Positions 25,457-32,360 of a stretch of 32,360 nt of DNA are shown here, piece by piece. This stretch comes from Lewinella sp. (GTDB lineage: Bacteria; Bacteroidota; Bacteroidia; Chitinophagales; Saprospiraceae). Made by a program: the position numbers and the translations under genes. Each line of letters starts with the position of its first letter. Within the stretch, counting starts at the first letter, position 1. The notes beneath the pieces are model-generated. The model made no database searches. It was not told the DNA's origin and worked only from the letters and a program-made list of their open reading frames with translations. The stretch lies in contig JAPKCQ010000010.1 in the NCBI GenBank assembly GCA_026421165.1, positions 1 to 32,360 of the forward strand. The letters run 5' to 3'.

Positions 25457-27013
25457 TTACCTGCTTCGCAACCGAATCACCGGGCAAATAACCTCCTCCA
25501 ACGAAATACCACCGTGCTGGAAGGTGTCCCGGTAGTAGTTATTGTAGTAGTTGTAGTTGTTGGGGTAGAGGAAGAATTTATCCTCCTTAGCGAAGATGAA
25601 GGTGGAGCTCAGGTTGGGGCGGGGAAGCATTGCCTTCAGGGGGTCGCGGACCTCAAGTACGTCCTTTTCGTTGTAGTTGAGGTTGCGGCCAAGTTTGTAG
25701 CGTAGGTTGGAGCTGGTATCGCGGTCGCCAACGACGCGGCTTGGGGTGTTTACCCGGATGGTTCCGTGATCAGTAGTAACGATGAGCTGCACGTCGCGCT
25801 CGGAGAGTTTACGCAGGGTTGCCCACAGGGGAGAGTTCTCGAACCAGCTGCGGGTTAGGCTGCGGTAGGCTTTTTCGTCGCCGGCTAGTTCCTTGAGCAC
25901 CTCCATTTCGGTACGGGCGTGGCTCAGCATATCGATGAAGTTATAAACGATGACGCTGAAGTCGTTGTTCAGGAAGTCCAGCGCACGGTCCTGCATCTGG
26001 CGGGCGAAGTTGGTGCGGGTGACTTTTGTGTAGTCCCACTTGATATCACCCCTGCGGAGCACGCGTTCGATTTGCTTTCCAAGCAGGTCAGCCTCGTGCA
26101 TATTTTTACCGCCCTCGTCGGTGTCGTTCTTCCACCAGTCTTTGTAGTGCTTAGCGATTTCCGAAGGCATCATGCCGGCGAAGATGGCGTTGCGGCTGTA
26201 CTGGGTGGCGGTTGGGAGGATGCTGTAGAAATGATCCTCCTCTTCCACTTTGAAGAGTTCGGTGATGTAGGGTTCGATGACCTTCCATTGGTCGTAGCGC
26301 ATATTGTCTAGCAATACCATCACCGTGGGAACCTCCTTGTTGAGGTAGGGTAGTACCTTTTCACGCATCAGGTTGTGAGACATGATGGGGGCGTCTTCTC
26401 CCTGCACCCAGTCCACATAATTGCGTTCGATAAATTTACTGAATTCAGCGTTGGCTTCCCGCTTTTGCACGGCGAGGATCTCGCCCATCTGTTCGCTTTT
26501 GCTGTCGTCTAGCTTCAGTTCCCAGTTGATGATTTTCTTGTAGACATCGACCCACTCATCCTTGTTGAGCCCACTGTTGATCTGCATCATCAGCTGGCGG
26601 AAGTCTTGCTGGTAGTCAGTGTCTGTTTTTTCGCGAACGAGGCGTTTTTCATCGACGATGGTTTTCAGCGTCAGCAGTATCTGCATTGGATTGACCGGCT
26701 TGAGGAGATAGCCGGCGATCTGGCTACCGATGGCTTCTTCCATCAGGCTTTCGGCTTCGTTTTTAGTGATCATCACCACGGGGATGTTGTTGCCCGTTTC
26801 CCGGATGCGCGCCAGGGTTTCTAGGCCAGTGAGGCCGGGCATGGACTCATCCAGGAAAACGATATCAATCTCATCGTTCTCTTCCAGTTCTTCCAGGGCG
26901 TCGTGGCCGTTAGTGGCCGTTATGACTTCGTAGCCTTTCTTTTTCAGGAATATAAGCTGGGGCTTGAACAGGTCGATTTCGTCGTCGGCCCAGAGGATGG
27001 TGATTTGATCCAT
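25457..27013 (-). CDS. porX: PorX: response regulator-PglZ protein of type IX secretion
   Basis: A protein of 518 residues, the normal PorX length. Residues 1-120 are a CheY-like receiver: acidic pocket Asp10/Asp11 (WADDE), phospho-acceptor Asp55 in IVFLDESMPG, Thr83 and Lys105 in GYLLKPVNP. A helical linker follows (about 125-200), then a PglZ domain of the alkaline-phosphatase superfamily (about 215-515) with VMVLLDNMRYDQW, SILPTATQYSRNA (the likely nucleophile threonine region) and VTTDHGTIRV as metal-binding segments. In studied Bacteroidota PorX works with the sensor kinase PorY and sigma factor SigP to control T9SS genes, and its PglZ domain hydrolyses oligonucleotides. No PorY gene is nearby, as is usual. 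The product should control export of cargo such as the protein at 17288-19366. Confidence 0.93.
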   Translation of the reverse strand: MDQITILWADDEIDLFKPQLIFLKKKGYEVITATNGHDALEELEENDEIDIVFLDESMPGLTGLETLARIRETGNNIPVVMITKNEAESLMEEAIGSQIAGYLLKPVNPMQILLTLKTIVDEKRLVREKTDTDYQQDFRQLMMQINSGLNKDEWVDVYKKIINWELKLDDSKSEQMGEILAVQKREANAEFSKFIERNYVDWVQGEDAPIMSHNLMREKVLPYLNKEVPTVMVLLDNMRYDQWKVIEPYITELFKVEEEDHFYSILPTATQYSRNAIFAGMMPSEIAKHYKDWWKNDTDEGGKNMHEADLLGKQIERVLRRGDIKWDYTKVTRTNFARQMQDRALDFLNNDFSVIVYNFIDMLSHARTEMEVLKELAGDEKAYRSLTRSWFENSPLWATLRKLSERDVQLIVTTDHGTIRVNTPSRVVGDRDTSSNLRYKLGRNLNYNEKDVLEVRDPLKAMLPRPNLSSTFIFAKEDKFFLYPNNYNYYNNYYRDTFQHGGISLEEVICPVIRLRSR

Positions 27014-27188
27014 ATAATGTTTGGGGTTTTTGTCTGAGCCGGGGGAGAAACACTGGCCGTTAAAAGAGTACGCGTTAAAGCGCGTGATGTTTTAAACGTA
27101 GTGGATAATAGGGATAGTCTTTACCCTTTGATCGAATTCCGAAGGGTTCTTGCCGTTCAACGTTCTTTGCATCCCGCGTTCGCGCCAT

Positions 27189-27218
27189 AAAAAACAGCAC
27201 CCCCGGAAATTGATGCTC
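27189..27218 (-). terminator. Weak minus-strand terminator
   Basis: Read on the minus strand, GAGCATC (27218-27212) can pair with GGTGCTG (27201-27195), including one G-T pair, and is followed by six T residues (27194-27189). It lies downstream of the remnant ending at 27284 and upstream of porX. Confidence 0.4.
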
Positions 27219-27283
27219 AGAAGTGCCGTGTAACCTACTTCCTATTTTTTTAGCTTGCGGGAGGAGAGCAGCGAAGGAGGCCG

Positions 27284-27445
27284 TTACTCTTTTCCAGTAG
27301 TAAGTAAAGCCTCAAGTCGCGCCAACCGCGCCTCCAGGTTCTCGATTCGCTTGTTCTGCGCCTCAATAGTAGCCTGCTGCTCCTGAAAACTAAAACCAGT
27401 AGATTGAGGATGTACTGCAGCACGGATAGGAGGGATGGTTCAAGG
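27284..27445 (-). pseudogene. Remnant of a protein with a C-terminal coiled coil (tail-fibre/S74 chaperone-like)
   Basis: The minus strand reads FSFQEQQATIEAQNKRIENL followed by EARLARLEALLTTGKE and a TAA at 27284-27286. This heptad-patterned ending is typical of Bacteroidota proteins with an S74-type intramolecular chaperone domain, whose final helix has 'QEQQ..I..L...L..L'. An in-frame TGA lies only about 50 codons upstream. In the adjacent frame just before it, VAIGHKALNH resembles the 'YG.KALN' motif that precedes this helix, consistent with a frameshift. The rest of the gene is gone. Assignment to S74 is from the pattern alone; the loss of the upstream part is clear. Confidence 0.45.
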
Positions 27446-27496
27446 CTTTATGCCCTATTGCTACCGGCGTTACGGCTATACTTCAAAAACTTTTAT

Positions 27497-27514
27497 TGTA
27501 CCTGCGTCAGCGCC
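27497..27514 (-). repeat. Family A dispersed repeat, copy 8 (diverged)
   Basis: TGTACCTGCGTCAGCGCC on the plus strand, preceded by CTTCAAAAACTTTTAT, which matches the tail in reverse. Several substitutions relative to the core. Confidence 0.45.
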
Positions 27515-27519
27515 CATTA

Positions 27520-27623
27520 TTAGACCGTTAGAATTTAGACCGTTAGGAGAAAAAACCTTGGTCTGTCTACGATGACTATTTTGTGCAATCTAACGGTCTG
27601 ATTTTTTAATTTCTAACGATCTA
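27520..27623. repeat. Nested inverted repeats of TTTAGACCGTTAGAA
   Basis: Two direct copies at 27520-27533 and 27534-27548, and two inverted copies at about 27588-27601 (CTAACGGTCT) and 27611-27623 (TTCTAACGATCTA). A fifth copy is at 31896-31910, just after enolase. The block ends two bases before the HAD start codon, so it could shape that gene's 5' leader. Confidence 0.65.
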
Positions 27624-27625
27624 AT

Positions 27626-28237
27626 ATGCCCCACACAATAATTTTTGACATTGGTAACGTCCTAATCGGCTGGAACCCACACAACCTCTACGATAAAGTC
27701 TTCGATACGGTGGAGGAGGCCGACTGGTTCATCACTAACATTACCCATCTGGACTGGAACGAGGAGCAGGATCGCGGCCGGCCAGTGGCCGAAGCTACCG
27801 AAGAACTGGTGGCGCAGCACCCAAAATGGGAACGCGAAATCAGGATGTACTACGGTCGCTGGACGGAGCATTTTTCGGGCGCGATCGCAGGTACCGTGGA
27901 CGTTTTAAAAACACTGGAAGCCTCCGGAGGTTACCGCCTTCTCGCCCTTACCAACTGGAGCGCTGAACTCTTCCCCTGGGCCCGCGAAAACTTCGACTTC
28001 CTCGACATCTTCGAGGACATCATGGTCTCTGGCGAGGTGAAAATGAAAAAACCCAATCCGGATATTTACCTCCACTTAGCGGAAACGTACGGGCTGGGCG
28101 ACTTCTCCGGCTGCTTGTTTATTGACGACAGCGTTCGGAACTGTGTGACGGCACGGTCTCTGGGCTTAGATGCCATTCGGTTTGAGAGCCCTGAGCTGTT
28201 ACTGGAGGCATTGAAACAGCGGGGTGTGGTCGTTTGA
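27626..28237 (+). CDS. HAD-family phosphatase (YihX-like subfamily)
   Basis: A haloacid-dehalogenase-fold hydrolase of 203 residues. Motif I is FDIGNVL with nucleophile Asp8; the second Asp of the usual DxD is Gly10, as in YihX-like sugar phosphatases. Motif II is LALTNWS (Thr109, Asn110), motif III the Lys142 in KKPNPDIY, and motif IV LFIDDS (Asp167, Asp168). The helical cap lies at about residues 15-85. Probable reaction: dephosphorylation of a small sugar phosphate or similar metabolite in the cytoplasm; the exact substrate cannot be told. The start ATG lies directly after an inverted-repeat block. A chance similarity to family A occurs inside the gene at 27878-27895 and is discounted. Confidence 0.87.
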   Translation: MPHTIIFDIGNVLIGWNPHNLYDKVFDTVEEADWFITNITHLDWNEEQDRGRPVAEATEELVAQHPKWEREIRMYYGRWTEHFSGAIAGTVDVLKTLEASGGYRLLALTNWSAELFPWARENFDFLDIFEDIMVSGEVKMKKPNPDIYLHLAETYGLGDFSGCLFIDDSVRNCVTARSLGLDAIRFESPELLLEALKQRGVVV

Positions 28238-28262
28238 TCGCTGACGCTTAACGGTCTTGAAA

Positions 28263-28296
28263 AATTCTTTGCATAGCCTAAGCTACGGAAAGAATT
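28263..28296. repeat. Family B hairpin, copy 3 (short arms)
   Basis: AATTCTTT (28263-28270) pairs with AAAGAATT (28289-28296). The apex 28269-28290 is TTGCATAGC-CTAA-GCTACGGAA. Beyond these arms pairing is weak. It follows the HAD gene by 25 bases, and about 25 bases after it begins the truncated cfa pseudogene. Confidence 0.75.
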
Positions 28297-28321
28297 GCGG
28301 TACGCTGAGAAGCGCTACTGA

Positions 28322-28600
28322 GGGCTGGATGTGGAGTTCCAGTTTCAGGACTACAGGGAGGTAGGTGAACAATTGAATCGTATTATCTCCGTAGGAATGT
28401 TCGAGCACGTTGGACCTAAGAACTACCGTACTTACTTCGAAACGGTTCAGCGTTGCCTGGCGGAAGGTGGCTACTCTTTGCTCTACACTATTGGCGGAAC
28501 CGTCAGCCGTTCGAGTACCGACGCCTAGACGGACAAGTCCATATTTCCGGGAGTCGTACTGTCCGCCGTCGTCCAGATCACCAGGGCCTCGGAAGGGATT
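28322..28600 (+). pseudogene. cfa: Cyclopropane-fatty-acyl-phospholipid synthase fragment
   Basis: The frame reads GLDVEFQFQDYREVGEQLNR followed by IISVGMFEHVGPKNYRTYFE, which is unmistakably the middle of Cfa, the S-adenosylmethionine-dependent enzyme that methylenates unsaturated phospholipid acyl chains. After STDA the frame meets TAG at 28526-28528 where the family has Trp (TGG to TAG), then resumes in the same frame with TDKSIFPGVVLSAVVQITRA and SEGILV, still family-like. Homology fades near 28590-28600. The first roughly 220 residues and the last roughly 100 of a normal 380-400-residue enzyme are absent, and an in-frame TGA (28319-28321) precedes the fragment. Its upstream edge abuts the family B hairpin. 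A 65-codon frame from GTG 28331 could be translated but would be non-functional. Confidence 0.85.
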
Positions 28601-28651
28601 TTGGTATGTGCACCACCAACGTCTCATTCCCCACCACCCGTCTAAATAAGT

Positions 28652-29053
28652 ATGAAATATCTATTCCTGCTTATTTCCTTGTGCGTCCTCTCCTGCGGTA
28701 AAGAAAATTTTGACCCCAACCAGAACCCCGACATCGTCGGCACCTGGCAGGTAACCGAGCAATACTCCGACCCGGGAGATGGCTCCGGAGGTTTCTCAGA
28801 AGTCGATTATTATCGGACTTTCACCTTCTTAGAAGATGGAACTATTATCTCTGACCGGGACATGTGCTTCCCGCTGAACGGCTCCGAGGAGGAGGTTGAC
28901 AGCCGAGGCTCTTATGATGTAAGTACCGGCATCATTACGCCGGATATCTGTGCGTTTACAAGAGACTTTTGGTTCGAGCTCGACGGGCAAGTATTAACCT
29001 TCAATTTCTTCTGTTTTGAAAGCTGTGCGTTGAGGTTACGTAAACTGCGGTGA
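28652..29053 (+). CDS. Small lipocalin-like lipoprotein
   Basis: A protein of 133 residues with a clear lipoprotein signal, LFLLISLCVLSC, making Cys15 the lipidated residue. The mature part opens with DIVGTWQVTEQYSDPG, the beginning typical of lipocalin-like domains, followed by alternating strands (TFTFLEDGTIIS, GSYDVSTGIITP, FELDGQVLTFNFF). Four cysteines in the mature C-terminal half could form disulfides. Probably anchored in the outer or inner membrane facing the periplasm; ligand unknown. Such small lipoproteins are common in Bacteroidota and rarely characterised. The ATG lies 50 bases after the end of the cfa fragment. Confidence 0.72.
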   Translation: MKYLFLLISLCVLSCGKENFDPNQNPDIVGTWQVTEQYSDPGDGSGGFSEVDYYRTFTFLEDGTIISDRDMCFPLNGSEEEVDSRGSYDVSTGIITPDICAFTRDFWFELDGQVLTFNFFCFESCALRLRKLR

Positions 29054-29224
29054 TTACCTAAACGAACTTTTATTTGAATTATTGATAGGAGGGTAGTACA
29101 CAGTGGAAAGGCGATAACCTGCTGGGCTGGGCTCTGGTGGAGGCACGCGACCGCTTACGTGCCCAAACATCGTAGATAACCAAAACATAACCAAAGGCGG
29201 CAAGCCTCAACCACCTACATTTTT

Positions 29225-29232
29225 TATCTTTG
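29225..29232 (+). promoter_or_regulatory. TAnnTTTG promoter box of carA
   Basis: TATCTTTG matches the Bacteroidota -7 box exactly and lies 28 bases before the carA ATG. No TTG is found about 20 bases upstream, so the -33 box is missing or diverged. Confidence 0.5.
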
Positions 29233-29260
29233 TGCTAATACAGACCCCGTACAAAGCTCT

Positions 29261-30364
29261 ATGGATCAACAACGCGCCATTCTACTCCTCGCCGACGGCA
29301 CTACCTACGAAGGAAAAGCCGCCGGAAAAATCGGTACCACTACCGGTGAAATCTGCTTCAATACCGGCATGACCGGTTACCAGGAAGTATTTACCGACCC
29401 TTCTTATTACGGTCAGTTGTTGGTAACCACCAACGCCCACATCGGTAATTACGGTACGATGAAAGCCGATACGGAATCCGACTCGGTGAAGATCGCTGGG
29501 CTGATCTGCAAGAACTTTACCGTTCCCTACAGCCGCCACATCGGTGAGGCTTCCATCCAGGATTATCTGGATGGGGAAGGACTCGTTGGCATCAGCGATA
29601 TTGACACCCGCTCGCTTGTTCGCCACATTCGCTCCAAGGGAGCGATGAACGGCATCATCTCCAGCGAGGTCTTCGATATGAACGAGCTGAAGAAGCAACT
29701 CGATAAGGCTCCGAATATGGACGGCCTGGAACTTGCCAGCCACGTTACCACCAAAGAAGCTTACACGATCGGTGAGGAATCCGCGAAATACAAAGTAGCC
29801 GTACTCGACCTCGGTACGAAGCAGAACATTCTGCGCAACTTCATTGAGCGCGACTGTTACGTGAAGGTCTTTCCCGCAAAGGCCAGCATCGACGATATCA
29901 TGTCTTTTGCTCCGGACGGACTCTTCATCTCCAACGGCCCGGGCGACCCCGGCGCGATGGACTACGCAGTGGCCACCGCCAAGGAAATGCTGAAGCAGGA
30001 TAAACCGACGTTCGGCATCTGCCTTGGTCACCAGATCCTGGCTCGCGCCGTAGACATCCCTACCTATAAGATGCACCATGGCCACCGTGGCATCAACCAT
30101 CCGGTAAAAAATCTGGTCACCGGTAAGTCGGAGATTACCAGTCAGAACCACGGCTTCGGCGTAAGTCCTGAAGCCATTGCTGCTAACAGCGACAAGGTGG
30201 AGGTGACCCACCGCAACCTCAACGACGACACGATCGAGGGAATCCGTATCGTCGGGAAATCGGCCTTCAGTGTGCAGTATCACCCCGAGGCCAGCCCCGG
30301 TCCGCACGACGCTGCCTACCTCTTCGACCAGTTTGTAGACATGATCGCAGAGAAGAAAAATTAA
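29261..30364 (+). CDS. carA: Carbamoyl-phosphate synthase small subunit
   Basis: The glutamine amidotransferase subunit (367 residues) that hydrolyses glutamine and passes ammonia to the large subunit CarB for carbamoyl phosphate, the precursor of arginine and pyrimidines. The N-terminal CPSase small-chain domain (about 1-140) has GEICFNTGMTGYQEVFTDPS and ISDIDTRSLVRHIR. The class I amidotransferase domain (about 175-365) has ISNGPGDPG, the nucleophile Cys254 in FGICLGHQ, and His341 and Glu343 in YHPEASPGP, so the catalytic triad is complete. carB is not adjacent in this window; an inverted pair of family A repeats and then enolase follow. A TATCTTTG promoter box precedes it. Confidence 0.95.
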   Translation: MDQQRAILLLADGTTYEGKAAGKIGTTTGEICFNTGMTGYQEVFTDPSYYGQLLVTTNAHIGNYGTMKADTESDSVKIAGLICKNFTVPYSRHIGEASIQDYLDGEGLVGISDIDTRSLVRHIRSKGAMNGIISSEVFDMNELKKQLDKAPNMDGLELASHVTTKEAYTIGEESAKYKVAVLDLGTKQNILRNFIERDCYVKVFPAKASIDDIMSFAPDGLFISNGPGDPGAMDYAVATAKEMLKQDKPTFGICLGHQILARAVDIPTYKMHHGHRGINHPVKNLVTGKSEITSQNHGFGVSPEAIAANSDKVEVTHRNLNDDTIEGIRIVGKSAFSVQYHPEASPGPHDAAYLFDQFVDMIAEKKN

Positions 30365-30373
30365 GCACATTAG

Positions 30374-30460
30374 GGCGAGGACGCAGGTGCAGGCTGAGGT
30401 TCGAAAGAATGTTCCTCGGAACCCACTCTTTAAACCTCTCTCTGCACCTGCGGCCGCGCC
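30374..30460. repeat. Inverted pair of family A repeats (copies 9 and 10)
   Basis: Copy 9 has core GGCGAGGACGCAGGTGCA at 30374-30391 (plus) with the tail GGCTGAGGTTCGAAAGAA. Copy 10 has core TGCACCTGCGGCCGCGCC at 30443-30460 (minus orientation), with its tail at 30424-30442. Together they form a palindromic unit whose GCAGGTGCAG / CTGCACCTGC ends can pair. It starts ten bases after the carA stop and could act as a transcript-end structure. Confidence 0.72.
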
Positions 30461-30499
30461 CGCATCCTTCAACGGAGCAAGATCGCAAGGACCACGAAA

Positions 30500-31894
<1,395 letters not shown>

Positions 31895-31895
31895 A

Positions 31896-31910
31896 TTTAG
31901 ACCGTTAGAA
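31896..31910 (+). repeat. TTTAGACCGTTAGAA repeat after enolase
   Basis: An exact 15-base TTTAGACCGTTAGAA two bases after the eno stop, the same unit as in the block at 27520-27623. Confidence 0.6.
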
Positions 31911-31920
31911 CTTTAAATTT

Positions 31921-31962
31921 TCAGGGCCACCACTTTTATTAGTGGTGGCCCTGATTTTTTTT
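31921..31962 (+). terminator. Strong rho-independent terminator of eno
   Basis: A perfect 13-bp stem, TCAGGGCCACCAC (31921-31933) with GTGGTGGCCCTGA (31942-31954), an eight-base loop and eight T residues (31955-31962). A-rich sequence before the stem may let it also stop minus-strand transcription from the dockerin-like gene. Confidence 0.93.
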
Positions 31963-32025
31963 CATGCACACTGCATTAGCGGGCAGCAGACTGGAGGGCC
32001 TGCCTCATGAGCACATCTTCTGATA

Positions 32026-32360
32026 TTACTGAGGTGACCCGCACCAAGTAAGTAGCCCTGATGGCTGGTTACGGGCATCAAGCTCGACGTCAGCATTCAC
32101 GTCGCCCAATCTAATTGCTACGAAACCCTGGTTGATCTCCGTGGGGGTTACTTGTGAAAAATCAATAGAGGAAGCTGTGTTTTCTGCGTAGGGGAATTCG
32201 GGGTTAATAAACTCATAGCCTGCGGGCACGAAAAACCAAGGCTCGGCAGCTTCTCCCGGGAAGCGCTCTGTAAACCTAAGTATCTGCCAGGAGATGCCGA
32301 CGATGTCCAAAACGTCTAATGAGTTGTCACCATTCACATCCGCAGCTAAAAATTGATAGG
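32026..32360 (-). CDS. C-terminal end of a dockerin-like repeat protein (partial)
   Basis: The frame is open to the window edge, so only the last 110 residues or so are visible. It contains a dockerin-type calcium-binding repeat, ADVNGDNSLDVLDIV, followed by an aromatic segment (EPWFFVPAGYEFINPEFPY) and a second half-repeat, FVAIRLGDVNADVELDARNQ. This order occurs at the end of large secreted repeat proteins of Saprospiria-like bacteria. The final residues (SGLLTWCGSPQ) do not look like a T9SS sorting domain. In another frame the sequence continues as TYLVRVTSVISEDVLMRQAL, so a frameshift near 32060 is possible. The in-window ATG at 32337 is internal and is not the start. Confidence 0.65.
   Translation of the reverse strand, partial: YQFLAADVNGDNSLDVLDIVGISWQILRFTERFPGEAAEPWFFVPAGYEFINPEFPYAENTASSIDFSQVTPTEINQGFVAIRLGDVNADVELDARNQPSGLLTWCGSPQ

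Larger units (their letters stand above)
27014..27625. other. Spacer containing a gene remnant and TTTAGACCGTTAGAA repeats
   Basis: The 170 bases before porX hold no clear promoter box. The rest holds a minus-strand coiled-coil remnant (27284-27445) with a possible terminator (27189-27218), family A copy 8 (27497-27514) and the inverted repeats at 27520-27623. Confidence 0.5.

Noticed and set aside
27878-27895. Family A-like sequence inside the HAD gene
   Set aside because: It encodes conserved-looking HAD residues (GAIAGT) and is the only intragenic match, so coincidence is more likely.
28453-28701. Overlapping plus-strand frame of 82 codons
   Set aside because: It runs across the cfa fragment in another frame and into the lipoprotein start; the cfa reading explains the sequence better.

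Overview
The window looks like a chromosomal segment of a marine-type Bacteroidota, most likely a Saprospiria/Lewinella relative. The evidence is a PorX-type response regulator of the type IX secretion system (T9SS), a secreted protein with a C-terminal T9SS sorting domain, a dockerin-like repeat protein, lipoprotein signals of the Bacteroidota kind, and TAnnTTTG-like promoter boxes. The genes are moderately GC-rich, while several spacers are AT-rich. The taxonomic call is inference; there is no rRNA gene here. I found no tRNA, rRNA, CRISPR array or intact transposase.

Layout. 1-2833: a flavin monooxygenase pseudogene (+), then a small membrane frame and an arylsulfotransferase (-). 3268-7114: a promoter, a FadN-type beta-oxidation enzyme, a thiolase and a terminator; together these carry out the hydratase, dehydrogenase and thiolysis steps of fatty-acid beta-oxidation. 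7346-8029: an unrecognised gene. 8290-12629 (-): a three-gene export operon (HlyD/MacA-like adaptor, MacB-type permease, TolC-like channel) with no ATPase gene. 13053-16070: a secreted Asp-box propeller protein. 16071-17287: an AT-rich, gene-poor stretch. 17288-19366: a T9SS cargo protein with SGNH-hydrolase-like features. 19727-21133: a two-heme cytochrome lipoprotein. 21588-23513: a GCS2 ligase fused to CBS domains. 23787-25169: a YfcC-type carrier. 25457-27013 (-): porX. 27284-28652: a coiled-coil remnant (-), a HAD phosphatase and a cyclopropane-fatty-acid synthase pseudogene. 28652-31962: a small lipoprotein, carA, enolase and a strong terminator. The right edge cuts into a dockerin-like protein (-).

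The least ordinary content is between the genes. At least eight, probably ten, copies of an 18-base GC-rich tag with a purine-rich tail (family A) lie only in spacers and in both orientations. Three hairpins (family B) share an asymmetric, mismatched apex, TTGCATAGC-N3/4-GCTACGGAA, while their arms differ in sequence. There are also a CTAGnnn heptamer array, TTTAGACCGTTAGAA repeats and several other long palindromes. Two family B hairpins lie between convergent genes; the third abuts a truncated pseudogene. The number of decayed genes beside repeats suggests that the spacers are active in rearrangement. I do not recognise families A and B, and they are the best candidates for something undescribed.
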